A stretch of 49,806 nucleotides of DNA from Promethearchaeota archaeon (lineage in GTDB: Archaea; Asgardarchaeota; Lokiarchaeia; Sigyniarchaeales; SOKP01). Below, piece by piece: positions 1 through 8,650 of the stretch. How positions within the stretch are numbered: the first letter of the stretch is position 1; each line of letters opens with the position of its first letter. The notes beneath the pieces are model-generated. The model ran no database searches. It had not been told where the DNA came from and saw nothing but the letters and a program-made list of their open reading frames with translations. The stretch covers positions 1 to 49,806 of the forward strand of contig JABXKD010000016.1 of NCBI GenBank assembly GCA_013375475.1, read 5' to 3'. The position numbers were made by a program, and so were the translations under genes.

Positions 1-130
1 AACATTATTAGTGTATCAAGTCTCTTCTGTTTTATAAATTTTATCCAAGGTTTGTTTTCATTTTATTTTTAACAGAATAGCTAATTTTCGACACTTTTAA
101 TAATTATTAAAGAATGAATTTCTAAAAAAC

Positions 131-200
131 CATAACTTTAAATAATTAAATTTAATTAGACTTAATTGAACATAATTAAATATAGTTAAATATAATTAAA
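131..200. repeat. Phased 10-bp AT-rich repeat array upstream of the permease operon
   Basis: Seven consecutive 10-bp blocks share a TAATTAAA-like core: cataacttta, aataattaaa, tttaattaga, cttaattgaa, cataattaaa, tatagttaaa and tataattaaa. The last three are nearly identical. A 10-bp period is close to one helical turn, so the AT tracts would lie on one face of the DNA. The array ends just before the ribosome binding site of the 51-residue protein and probably contains the TATA element of that operon. It could be an operator array, curved DNA or simple low-complexity sequence. Confidence 0.5.
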
Positions 201-217
201 TTACGGAGTAATGAAAA

Positions 218-373
218 ATGCCAAATAATTGGGATATTGGACAAAAGGCAAGAGAACTAGACGAAAAATCTATTTCCGAGAGAGTAAAAATCGAAAGGCA
301 TTCCATTAAAAGAGTTGCAGGGGCACTATTTATATATTTTTTAATCATATTATCGTTCTATTTCTTTCTGTAG
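218..373 (+). CDS. Small single-pass membrane protein, 51 aa
   Basis: This short frame starts with ATG at 218, preceded by GGAG at 205-208, a good Shine-Dalgarno spacing. The first 30 residues are charged (MPNNWDIGQKARELDEKS and onward). The last 18 are hydrophobic and aromatic (roughly residues 34-51, ending YFFL), predicting one C-terminal membrane segment with the N-terminus in the cytoplasm. It ends 12 nt before the ATG of the TSUP permease, so the two are probably cotranscribed, and it may be an accessory subunit or tail-anchored partner of the permease. No family was recognised. The start and the operon arrangement are the main support that it is real. Confidence 0.6.
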   Translation: MPNNWDIGQKARELDEKSISERVKIERHSIKRVAGALFIYFLIILSFYFFL

Positions 374-385
374 GGTTAAAGAAGG

Positions 386-1177
386 ATGGAATTAATTTTA
401 CTAATCATCTTACTAGCATTTCTTTTCGAAGTAATGGATTCAACGTCAGGCATGGGATTTGGTACCGCCTTAGCACCAATATTATTCCTGTTTGGTTATA
501 GCCCTCTCCAAGTTGTCCCTACACTTTTAATTTCTGAAACTATAACAGGTTTGATTGATGCATTTTTTGATCATGAATTTAAAAATGTTTCTTTTTCTTT
601 TCATCCCCTAAGTGATGCTACGAAAATAGCTCTTTGTATGGCATTTTTTGGTTGTTTAGCAATAATATCCTCAATTTCTCTGGGATATTTTGCAATTAAA
701 TTTTCAGATTATGTAATTAAATCATATGTCGCAATATTGGTTATGTTTATGGGCATTTCAGGGTTTTTAAGAATTAAATTAATGAAAACTAAAGCTTACA
801 ACGCGAAACCCAAAATGCTTCTTGCTTTCTCAGCACTCGCAGGTTTTAATAAAGGAATTGGTGGAGGGGGATATGGCCCCGTAGTAACTTTGGGTCAAAT
901 ATTCTCAGGTATTTATGAAAAAAGTGCAACTGCCATTGTATCTTTTTCAGAAGCGATAGTATCATTCGTAGGAATATTAACATTCATTTTTATAAGTTTT
1001 GCTGGAGTAGAACTGGATCTTTATCTTTTACCCTCAATCTTTACTGGTGGGTTTTTTGCGGCTCTCATAGCCCCGTATATAGTTCGCGTATTACCCAATA
1101 AAATCTGGAAATACATTATCCCTATTTATGCTTTCAGCATAGGAATTTTTTCTATTATTAAATTATATATTTTTTAA
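386..1177 (+). CDS. TSUP (TauE/SafE) family membrane permease
   Basis: A 263-residue integral membrane protein with about eight hydrophobic segments, the usual size and topology of the TauE/SafE sulfite exporter family. Family-like features are the N-terminal segment with the small-residue stretch STSGMGFGTALAP and a second glycine-rich half-repeat (GFNKGIGGGGYGP, about residues 153-165). Members move organosulfonates, sulfite or other small anions, and the substrate cannot be read from sequence. GAAGG just upstream of ATG 386 serves as the ribosome binding site. It sits directly behind a 51-residue membrane protein, probably in one operon. Confidence 0.85.
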   Translation: MELILLIILLAFLFEVMDSTSGMGFGTALAPILFLFGYSPLQVVPTLLISETITGLIDAFFDHEFKNVSFSFHPLSDATKIALCMAFFGCLAIISSISLGYFAIKFSDYVIKSYVAILVMFMGISGFLRIKLMKTKAYNAKPKMLLAFSALAGFNKGIGGGGYGPVVTLGQIFSGIYEKSATAIVSFSEAIVSFVGILTFIFISFAGVELDLYLLPSIFTGGFFAALIAPYIVRVLPNKIWKYIIPIYAFSIGIFSIIKLYIF

Positions 1178-1271
1178 AGGAAAAAGAAAAAATATATTAT
1201 CTATGGATTGTTAATTTACTTAATTCTTTGTAATGAAAAGAATTATTTTCAAAAAAAAATTGGTTTTAAAA

Positions 1272-1544
1272 TTGGTAAAAGGAACAGTAAAATGGTTTAA
1301 TAGCCGAAAAGGCTTTGGATTTATTAATTCTGAAGATGGTACCGACGTGTTCGTTCATTACACCGCATTATCTGGTGGAGATGACGAATATAAGACACTT
1401 AATGAGAATGATAAGGTCGAATTTGAAGTTACTGAAGGCCAAAAAGGCCCTCAAGCTTCCAATGTTGTCGTAACTGAGAAAGCACCACCTCAATTTAACT
1501 CGTATAGTCGAGGCGGAGGCGGCGGAAGACGAAATCGCTATTAA
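1272..1544 (+). CDS. Cold-shock domain protein (CspA type)
   Basis: A single cold-shock domain that binds single-stranded nucleic acid and probably acts as an RNA chaperone. Both RNP motifs are visible: KGFGFI (RNP1) and VFVHYTAL (RNP2), after the typical start VKGTVKWFN. The C-terminus is a basic, glycine-rich tail ([12 protein letters not shown]) of the kind found in RNA-binding proteins. An upstream ATG at 1233 would add 13 lysine-rich residues. TTG at 1272 gives the standard family N-terminus ([10 protein letters not shown]) and is preferred, although no Shine-Dalgarno is evident and the transcript may be leaderless. Cold-shock proteins are patchy in archaea, so acquisition from bacteria is possible. 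Confidence 0.88.
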   Translation: MVKGTVKWFNSRKGFGFINSEDGTDVFVHYTALSGGDDEYKTLNENDKVEFEVTEGQKGPQASNVVVTEKAPPQFNSYSRGGGGGRRNRY

Positions 1545-1712
1545 TTTAAAGAATTAATCTCTAATTAAGTAATAAATCTTAAAAAGTAATAATATAAAAT
1601 AAGTAGTAAATAATAATTAGTAAAAAACTCTTTTTGCGATTGTTATCTAATCTTATCTTTTTTTTTAATTATTTTGTTTCAAAAGGTCTAGTTAGTTTTG
1701 AAATTATGCATT

Positions 1713-2543
1713 TTAAGTGCTATTAATGCGTTTCATTTCCTTTGATACTTTCATAAACCCTCTGATCATCTTCGCAAGTGGAAAACCTCTGAAGTCTTTA
1801 CCATTATCTTTACAAGTTGGTAATGCGTACGGAATGACTGCCATACTACTCTTTTCCACATCTGTCATAGCATATTTCTTCAATAAATCCATTTCTGCGT
1901 CATATAATTCTTTATCCTTCCAAGCTTCAATCAATTTAGCATTATATAAATTCGTAAAGATCATCCCTGGTTGAAATATGTTAATTTTGATATCATTTTC
2001 AGTCTTATCTAATTCTTTTGCTAAACACCGAGAAAATGCCACAACCCCTCCTTTAGAGGCCGAGTAAATGGTCATATTTTCCATGGGTCTATCTGCTCCA
2101 CCCCCTGATAATGAAATTATTCTCCCATATTTTTGTTTAATCATTTGGGGTAATACTGCGGATATCGAATCTAAAACTCCAATTAAGTTTGTTCCGATAA
2201 TTTTGTGAGCGTCAGAATTTACTTGATCTAAGGGTAAATATTGAAAAGGGCCATACGTTAAGTTCACACCAGCGTTCGCTACTAAGATACGGACTGATCC
2301 AAAAGCTTCAATGGTTTTATCAATGAAGTTCTTCACGGCAACCGGATCAGAAACATCGCAGGGCATACCGATGACAGAGTCGCCAAATTGATTTTTAAAC
2401 TCTGTTACAGTTCGATTAACATTAGTTTCATTTCGAGAACAAATCGCTACTTTGCATCCTTCTTTAAGGAATAGTTCGGCTATTTTTTTTCCAATTCCAC
2501 TTGTGGAACCTGTTACGATAGCAGTTTCATTGATCATTTTCAT
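1713..2543 (-). CDS. Short-chain dehydrogenase/reductase (SDR)
   Basis: A classical SDR of 276 residues, an NAD(P)-dependent oxidoreductase of unknown substrate. The cofactor motif TGSTSGIG lies near residue 11, NAG in VANAGVN near residue 90, and the catalytic YSASK (Tyr-x3-Lys) near residue 160, preceded by SLSGGG supplying the serine. The C-terminal third beyond the core is longer than in minimal SDRs. It is the last gene of a probable minus-strand run with the AAC(3)-like gene (35-nt gap) and the transglutaminase-like gene (49-nt gap). The sequence does not fix the substrate. Confidence 0.88.
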   Translation of the reverse strand: MKMINETAIVTGSTSGIGKKIAELFLKEGCKVAICSRNETNVNRTVTEFKNQFGDSVIGMPCDVSDPVAVKNFIDKTIEAFGSVRILVANAGVNLTYGPFQYLPLDQVNSDAHKIIGTNLIGVLDSISAVLPQMIKQKYGRIISLSGGGADRPMENMTIYSASKGGVVAFSRCLAKELDKTENDIKINIFQPGMIFTNLYNAKLIEAWKDKELYDAEMDLLKKYAMTDVEKSSMAVIPYALPTCKDNGKDFRGFPLAKMIRGFMKVSKEMKRINST

Positions 2544-2578
2544 TTATATATCACCATAGTTTTTAAAATATAGGAACT

Positions 2579-3418
2579 TTAAGGAACTTTTCGGTTTTCT
2601 TTTAACCACTCAATTCCATAATCTACAATCTCCCGAATTGAAATCAATCGACTTTCTGCCATTCCAATTTTCCCGGGTGTATAATTGATTTTGGATTCAA
2701 AATCCTTTCCAAGTTGTTCGAAATCATCACTGTTTACATCTAATTCTTCCCATTCTACCCATTCTCTCTGATTATTTACAAGCATTGCGCATCCAGTTTT
2801 ATTGTGTTTTTTACCAGGAAAATCGCTTCTGTATTCGGCAAGATGTATTGATGAATTATTCTCGTGAGTAACTCCAATCAATAAGACTTGTCCATTTAGT
2901 TCGTATAAACGCGAGATTGGGGATCCTTCACCAAGATCCCCTATTAATTCGTGGTTTTCGGTGATAAATTTTGCGTTTTTACCCCACGCTGCGAAGGAGG
3001 ACATTGGGTGCGTGCTCCTTAGCACATTAGGCCAATTTTTAAAAGTATTAACGATCGTTCCCATTCCTCTAGTGGGGGTAATATCTGGTTCATAGGCAGG
3101 CATTTCTTTTCGGATCGTATCCCACCAACTTTTAGGGACAGGGGGATGTTCCCATTTAGACGGTTCAGAGTTGTCGCTAGTAAAAGTAGGCATTACTAAA
3201 GTTCCTTCGGAAGTTATTGTTTGCATTAAAGCTCTAATAACCGACACTGAGCCTCCAACAGTCCACCCAATTTTGCTTAAAGAACTGTGCATAATTATGA
3301 TAGCTCCTGGTTTAACACCTAGAGCTTCAAAATCGCTTCTTAAAGAAGTTATCGTGTTAGGTTTGGGAGTGTAGCTAATAACGCTCCCCTCTGTTTCCTT
3401 CTTACTATCGTTTTCCAT
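2579..3418 (-). CDS. AAC(3)-family aminoglycoside N-acetyltransferase-like protein
   Basis: Full-length (279 aa) member of the antibiotic_NAT/AAC(3) family, which transfers acetyl from acetyl-CoA to an amine. Family features are IMHSSLSKIGWTVGG near residue 45, GTLVMPTFTSDN, the W-x-PP-VP-WW segment, RSTHPMSSFAAWG, and SSIHLAEY toward the C-terminus. In this family the conserved His/Glu/Asp residues around the HSSL and HLAEY segments form the active site. Environmental homologues often act on cell metabolites rather than antibiotics, so a resistance role should not be assumed. It lies between an SDR and a transglutaminase-like gene on the same strand. Confidence 0.85.
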   Translation of the reverse strand: MENDSKKETEGSVISYTPKPNTITSLRSDFEALGVKPGAIIIMHSSLSKIGWTVGGSVSVIRALMQTITSEGTLVMPTFTSDNSEPSKWEHPPVPKSWWDTIRKEMPAYEPDITPTRGMGTIVNTFKNWPNVLRSTHPMSSFAAWGKNAKFITENHELIGDLGEGSPISRLYELNGQVLLIGVTHENNSSIHLAEYRSDFPGKKHNKTGCAMLVNNQREWVEWEELDVNSDDFEQLGKDFESKINYTPGKIGMAESRLISIREIVDYGIEWLKENRKVP

Positions 3419-3467
3419 ACTATTTACAATAGGTTATAGAATAATTACTTTTCCATACTCGCTAAAA

Positions 3468-4064
3468 CTACGCTAAAATACAGGTTTTCAAAAGAGTGAT
3501 ACTTTCCGCTCTTGCTCTTAGTATCGTTCTTTCTGCTATTCCGTCCATATCTTTCGAAGTAAGTATTTTTTCCTCTAAGACTTTTTTATAAAGCAAATAC
3601 TCATCTTTTCTACTAATGAATGGATCTACCTCTTCTGCGTGGATATAATTATCTATGTGTTTTTTTTTCCCGTTGTAATTTCCTTCTGTAAGATCAAACT
3701 GGTAGTCCTCATATACAAGAAAACAATGGACCATTGGGACGTATGGAATATCATATTTTTCTAATATATGTTGAACTCCCGTTGTTATCTCCTCCGTTAA
3801 TTTGTAAACGTACACATATTTATACAGTGGAATTTTAAGTTCTTGTGCGAGTTCTGCGATAACAGCATGTTTGGAGGTGCACGAGCCTTTTTTTTCCTTA
3901 AAAAGTATCATCCTATCTTCATAGTCTGTATTGTACCCATAGTCAACATTGTGCACGTAATTGCAAGCATCTTTGAAGGTTTTAATTCCTAAATCTAAAA
4001 ACTTTTTTGAAAGTTCTCCTACGGGTTTAAGCTCCACATCGGGCAGTTTATCATATGAATCCAT
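3468..4064 (-). CDS. Transglutaminase-like (papain-fold) protein
   Basis: A 198-residue protein whose middle resembles a transglutaminase-like cysteine-peptidase core. A helix begins with the cysteine in KGSCTSKHAVIAELAQEL (about residues 60-77). A strand then carries histidine (MVHCFLVYED) and another carries aspartate (QFDLTEGNYNGK), consistent with a Cys-His-Asp triad. The C-terminal helices are charged. It is the first gene of the minus-strand run that continues with the AAC(3)-like and SDR genes. The fold call comes from motif spacing only, and it could be a hydrolase, a transferase or a non-enzymatic relative. Confidence 0.6.
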   Translation of the reverse strand: MDSYDKLPDVELKPVGELSKKFLDLGIKTFKDACNYVHNVDYGYNTDYEDRMILFKEKKGSCTSKHAVIAELAQELKIPLYKYVYVYKLTEEITTGVQHILEKYDIPYVPMVHCFLVYEDYQFDLTEGNYNGKKKHIDNYIHAEEVDPFISRKDEYLLYKKVLEEKILTSKDMDGIAERTILRARAESITLLKTCILA

Positions 4065-4219
4065 ACTATAGGTTTTTTTTACATAAATTTAAATTATATC
4101 TCTATAGACTATAGAAATTACTCGGATTCAAAAAAAAATAAAATTTTATGTTATTTCTAAATCCTTTTATAAGTTATTCTCTTCTATAACAAATCAAGGA
4201 AAACGAATTTGAAACTAAA

Positions 4220-5683
4220 TTGGTGAAACAACACTCTATGACTGATAAGAAGAAACTTCCCAATATCGTAATTTTCCTCCCAGATTCAATGAGAGGTGAT
4301 GCTGTTTCTTTAGGAGGCCTAGTTAATTCCTATATTAAAACCCCTAACATGGATAAAATTGCTAAAGAAGGTATAGCCTTTACTAATTGTTTTACTGTTA
4401 ATACAGTATGTGTTCCTTCAAGGTGTTGTACTTTTACGGGACAATACGTGCATTCCAATGGACATAGAGGGTTGTATCAGCTATTACAACCTCATGAGGA
4501 AAATTTGTTTAAATTTCTAAGAGATAATGATTATAACGTAATTTGGGTGGGTAGGAACGATTTATTTAGTAAAGAATCGGGAAAAATAAGTGTTACTAAA
4601 CGAATAAAAGCTAATAGGAGGTTCCACTATAAGTCTAATCCATATCCTGAGGGTCACTACTTAAGAAAATCGTTTTATTATGGTGAGAGAACAAAAGAAG
4701 AGGCAAAAGATATTGATTATTATCTCATTCAAGATACGCTCAGATATCTCGATTCAATCCCTGAAACTCCGTTCTGTCTTTACGTTTCTTTAAATTTCCC
4801 TCATCCTCCTTATACCGTAGAAGAGCCTTATTTTTCTATGTATGATCGCAATGAAATACCTATTCCTCTCCCTTCTAATCTTGATGATAAACCTGAATTT
4901 ATGCGTATAATGCGTGAAAGATACGGACTAGCGAACCTTAAAGAAAACGATTTCAAAGAAATAGTCGCAACGTATTACGGCATGATTACAAGAGTGGATC
5001 ATCAGTTAGGGGAAATATTAGATAAACTCAAAGAAATAGGAGAATACGAGAATAGTGTTATCTCAATTTTTTCGGATCATGGCGATTTCACGGGAAATTA
5101 TGGGCTGACTGAAAAATGGCCAAACGCCTTCCAAGATTGCCTTACTAGGGTTCCATTAATACTGAAAATTCCCGGCGTTAGACCAAAGGCAAAAGTATTT
5201 AATCAGCTTGTCGAATCAATAGATATTTTTCCTACAATACTTGAAATTGCTCAAATAGAAACCCCTTACACTCATTTTGGAAAAAGCCTTATACCCATAA
5301 TTAAAGGTGAAAAAGAAGAGATTAGAAATGCTGTATTTGCTGAAGGTGGATACGATCTAAGAGAGCCACAATGCTTTGAGACTATAATCAAAAATCCTAA
5401 CGATCCCAATTTAGGTATTTATTACGAAAAGACGAATATTCCACAGAAGCATCCATTAACAGTCGCTCGTTCAGTAATGATTAGGACTCTTGAATTGAAA
5501 CTAGTACTGCGTTCTGCAGGAAAGGAAGAGTTTTACGATCTAGGCAACGATCCCAACGAATTAAATAATTTAATCGATAGTTCTACGAATGAAGTAATTA
5601 AAAACGATCTAAAAGAGCAATTGCTCAGATGGTATTTGCGAACCAGTGATAATTCAGATTGGAAAAGAAAAAGAATTGCATAA
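4220..5683 (+). CDS. Type I sulfatase (alkaline phosphatase superfamily)
   Basis: A 487-residue sulfatase with an intact formylglycine signature: Cys64 in VCVPSR (C-x-P-S-R). After conversion of that Cys to formylglycine, sulfate esters would be hydrolysed. Metal ligands are visible in FLPDSMRGD near the N-terminus and FSDHGDF near residue 284. No signal peptide is seen, so it appears cytoplasmic, unlike many bacterial sulfatases. TTG 4220, GTG 4223 and ATG 4238 are all possible starts, and the conserved part begins at KLPNIVIF just after them. A TATA-like cttttataag lies near 4164. The substrate and the maturation enzyme are not apparent. Confidence 0.88.
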   Translation: MVKQHSMTDKKKLPNIVIFLPDSMRGDAVSLGGLVNSYIKTPNMDKIAKEGIAFTNCFTVNTVCVPSRCCTFTGQYVHSNGHRGLYQLLQPHEENLFKFLRDNDYNVIWVGRNDLFSKESGKISVTKRIKANRRFHYKSNPYPEGHYLRKSFYYGERTKEEAKDIDYYLIQDTLRYLDSIPETPFCLYVSLNFPHPPYTVEEPYFSMYDRNEIPIPLPSNLDDKPEFMRIMRERYGLANLKENDFKEIVATYYGMITRVDHQLGEILDKLKEIGEYENSVISIFSDHGDFTGNYGLTEKWPNAFQDCLTRVPLILKIPGVRPKAKVFNQLVESIDIFPTILEIAQIETPYTHFGKSLIPIIKGEKEEIRNAVFAEGGYDLREPQCFETIIKNPNDPNLGIYYEKTNIPQKHPLTVARSVMIRTLELKLVLRSAGKEEFYDLGNDPNELNNLIDSSTNEVIKNDLKEQLLRWYLRTSDNSDWKRKRIA

Positions 5684-5803
5684 AAAAAAGAAATTCTAAT
5701 AACCTTACACTGATTTTCTATGTGGAACTAATTTTTATTAGGTTACATATTATCTTTAATATTTAGTCTAAAATATTTTTCCACAATAAAAAAGGTTTGA
5801 AAG

Positions 5804-7051
5804 TTGACAATATTCGAAGATGCATTAAAAGGCATTACTACTCTTGAGATGCTCCAAGTAGCTGAAAATGAGAAAATTAACTCAAAAAAAGTTGTTAAGA
5901 ACATCTCAAAGGGAAGAATAGCAATAATGAAAAGGGACAATTTCAACCCTGTAGGTATAGGATTTCCTCTCAGAACAAAAATTAATGTAAATCTTGGGAC
6001 ATCTTCTTCGACTATTAATATTGACGAAGAGTTTAAGAAAGTAGAGATCGCGCAGAAATATGGAGCTGACACTATTTCGGATCTATCTATGGGCGGAGAT
6101 ATTGACGCAATTAGGAGGAATATATTAAGCATCTCAAACTTACCTTTAACTACCGTTCCAATCTATCAAGCAATTATAGAAGCAGATTCGGCGTCTAATG
6201 TTTCAGAAGATTTAATCTTCAAAGTAGTTGAAAAGCAGATAAAAGACGGGATAAGCTCGATAGTAGTACATTCTGGTTTTACTCTTGAGACTTTAAATCT
6301 TATGAAAGGCAAAAGAATAATGAAAATAGTCTCTAAAGGAGGGAGTTTGACAGCTTCAATTATGAAATCGGCTCATATGGAAAATCCATTTTTAAAAAAT
6401 TTCGAACAGCTTTTAGAACTTATTAAAGAACATGATATTGTAATAAATTTAGGTAATGCGATGAGATCTGGCTGTATTCACGACAAAGTGGACGGATTTC
6501 AGCTCGCAGAACTAAAAACAAATGCTAAACTCGCAAAAACTGCCAATAAATTTGGAGTTCAAGTAATTCTAGAGAGCCTGGGTGGTCATATAATCGCGAA
6601 AGACATTATCAATTACGTAAAGCTATACAAAAAATTAACGAATAATCGTCCTTTATTTGTTTCTGGTCCACTCCCTATAGATACCGCAACGGGTTACGAT
6701 CATATCGCGGCTGCGATCGGAGGTTCGTTTGCCTCCGGATTTGGAGCAGATTATATATGTGCTATCACACCAGCAGAGCATCTTTGTTTACCATCCCTCG
6801 AAGACATTAAAGAGGGATTAATCGCATGCAAAATAGCTGCTCACGTAGGGGACTCTATGAAATTCGGTTTGAACCATCTTTTCGCTAACGATTTAGAGCT
6901 GTCAAAGAATCGATTTTCTAGGAATTGGAAAAAACAATTCGAGTATTGCATAGATCCAACTGAACCAGAAAAAAGACACCCCGTTTCTGAAGAAATGTGT
7001 AGCATGTGTGGAGCTCACTGCGCTTTATCAATGTCAAAAAAGATTTTATAA
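5804..7051 (+). CDS. Divergent ThiC-family radical SAM protein (paralogue)
   Basis: A 415-residue ThiC-family protein. It keeps the C-terminal iron-sulfur motif (Cys399-x2-Cys402-x3-Cys406) and the GYDH and SLGGH histidines at the places where ThiC binds metal. Core motifs differ from the canonical copy at 40314-41621: LGDGMRPG is LGNAMRSG, EGPGHIP is ESLGGHI, and TDIAPGYDH is IDTATGYDH. Canonical ThiC converts aminoimidazole ribotide to HMP-phosphate. This copy may act on the same substrate or make another product, as BzaF-type relatives do. TTG 5804 is chosen because AAAAGG lies about 8 nt upstream. Its last 6 nt overlap the convergent acyl-CoA synthetase gene. Confidence 0.85.
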   Translation: MTIFEDALKGITTLEMLQVAENEKINSKKVVKNISKGRIAIMKRDNFNPVGIGFPLRTKINVNLGTSSSTINIDEEFKKVEIAQKYGADTISDLSMGGDIDAIRRNILSISNLPLTTVPIYQAIIEADSASNVSEDLIFKVVEKQIKDGISSIVVHSGFTLETLNLMKGKRIMKIVSKGGSLTASIMKSAHMENPFLKNFEQLLELIKEHDIVINLGNAMRSGCIHDKVDGFQLAELKTNAKLAKTANKFGVQVILESLGGHIIAKDIINYVKLYKKLTNNRPLFVSGPLPIDTATGYDHIAAAIGGSFASGFGADYICAITPAEHLCLPSLEDIKEGLIACKIAAHVGDSMKFGLNHLFANDLELSKNRFSRNWKKQFEYCIDPTEPEKRHPVSEEMCSMCGAHCALSMSKKIL

Positions 7052-8533
7052 ATCAGCTATTTTTTTCTTGTACGAAACATATTCACACACTTTTGCTAGC
7101 GCGTTTACAGGTCTATCCCACAACTTAAAAAGCAAAGCTCCGTTCTTTCTCAACCTTTTAGACCAGGGGCTCGTAAAGCTCATAGGATTTATATATAACA
7201 TCGGGACGGAATAGTCTCGACTATTTTTCATTGTCGGTTGGAGTAGCTGTTCAGCTATCTTATCCATTTTTTCCTCTGATTGGATTTGGAATTCTGCCCA
7301 TTTTGCGATTTTTTCGTTCTGGAGAAAATCTTCAATCACATCCTGAAATCCAACAACTCCGTATTGAAGGATAGCATCTACTTCACCAGATTTCATTAAA
7401 ATTTCTGGGAGAGTTATGTAAAAATATGGGAGATTCATATCAAATGTGCAGTCAACAGGATTGTTAAAACCAGCAGTCGATGGTAAGATCTCTTTGAGTT
7501 CTTTTTGGAGCGAATCAGAAAATTCCGGGACCGCAAGACCATGTTTTTCAGCGTTGTTGGCAATCATTGCTCCTGGACCTCCTGAATTTGTAAGAATTCC
7601 GATTCGGTTTCCTTTAGGTAGAATTTTATTCGACAATATCAGTGCAATATCCAAAAATTCTTGTGCGTAATCGGTTCTAATAACGCCTGTTTCTTTAAAC
7701 ACGGCATCATATATTTTTGAATCACCTGCGAGCGATCCGGTGTGACTTTGTAACGCTCTATTACCTCCTTGAGAACCCCCAACATAAATCGCAATAATGG
7801 GCTTTTGAGGTGTTAGTTCTCTTGCTATTTCTAAGAACTTCTTTCCGCGCTTTAACTCTTCGATGTAAAGTCCTATGACTTCAGTTTCTTCGTCATCCTT
7901 GTAATACTCAAGACAATCGACAATATCGATATTTGCTTCGTTGCCAACGGATAGAGACTTACTTAGCCCTAAATCTAAAGTATCGGGATCAAACCAAATA
8001 TGAGAAGACAGTGTTCCACTCTGAGAGGCGATAGAAAAGTTTCCTTTTCTTAAAAGTTCCCATATCGCAATATTGAACGAATTGTTGTAATTTTCTTTCT
8101 CATACCAATTGTTAAAGACGCCTAAGCAATTTGGACCAATAAAGCGCATTCCGTACTCGTTCGCAATTTCGCATATTTCCTCTGTTAGGGTGTTTTTTCG
8201 ATCTCCAGATAATTCTCGAAAGCCCCCCGATATTAACACAATCTTGTCCACGCCTTTTTCCCCGCATTCCCTAAACACTTGAGGAACTATTCGGGCAGAT
8301 AACACAACAACGACCAGATCTGGGATTTCGGGAATATCAGAAATGGTTTTGTAGGTTTTGAAACCCATAACTGACTCTAATTTGGGATGGATCGGATAGA
8401 CATTTCCAGAATATCCAGATTTTATTAGATCCATGATTTGAATAGCTGCTAATGAACCTCCTTTATTATTAGCTCCGAAAAAAGCCACGCTTTTAGGATT
8501 TAAAAATCCATGGAGGAAATGATCTCTACTCAT
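7046..8533 (-). CDS. Acyl-CoA synthetase (ADP-forming), alpha-subunit type
   Basis: A 495-residue protein with the CoA-binding and succinyl-CoA-ligase-like domains of the alpha subunit of ADP-forming acetyl/acyl-CoA synthetases. These enzymes conserve energy by turning acyl-CoA, ADP and phosphate into acid, ATP and CoA. Visible features are the N-terminal PKSVAFFGANNKGG nucleotide fold, GPNCLGVFN, ASQSGTLSSHIW, and the phosphorylatable histidine in QSHTGSLAG. There is no ATP-grasp beta domain in this protein or beside it, so the partner must be encoded elsewhere. It converges on the ThiC paralogue with a 6-nt overlap. GAAGG precedes ATG 8533 closely. Confidence 0.88.
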   Translation of the reverse strand: MSRDHFLHGFLNPKSVAFFGANNKGGSLAAIQIMDLIKSGYSGNVYPIHPKLESVMGFKTYKTISDIPEIPDLVVVVLSARIVPQVFRECGEKGVDKIVLISGGFRELSGDRKNTLTEEICEIANEYGMRFIGPNCLGVFNNWYEKENYNNSFNIAIWELLRKGNFSIASQSGTLSSHIWFDPDTLDLGLSKSLSVGNEANIDIVDCLEYYKDDEETEVIGLYIEELKRGKKFLEIARELTPQKPIIAIYVGGSQGGNRALQSHTGSLAGDSKIYDAVFKETGVIRTDYAQEFLDIALILSNKILPKGNRIGILTNSGGPGAMIANNAEKHGLAVPEFSDSLQKELKEILPSTAGFNNPVDCTFDMNLPYFYITLPEILMKSGEVDAILQYGVVGFQDVIEDFLQNEKIAKWAEFQIQSEEKMDKIAEQLLQPTMKNSRDYSVPMLYINPMSFTSPWSKRLRKNGALLFKLWDRPVNALAKVCEYVSYKKKIADL

Positions 8534-8650
8534 AAGCCTTCACTTATATCAAGAAATATTGGATGATTTTAAAAGTTAAATATATAGGTTTAATAGCTCA
8601 AAAATAATACATTACTTAATTTTAAATTTAATATTGGTGAGTTTATAAAA

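Noticed and set aside
5684..5803. TPP riboswitch or operator upstream of the ThiC paralogue
   Set aside because: TPP-riboswitch core sequences are absent. The TAACCT/AGGTTA inverted repeat (5700-5705, 5740-5745) is short, widely spaced and not found before thiC or thiDN.
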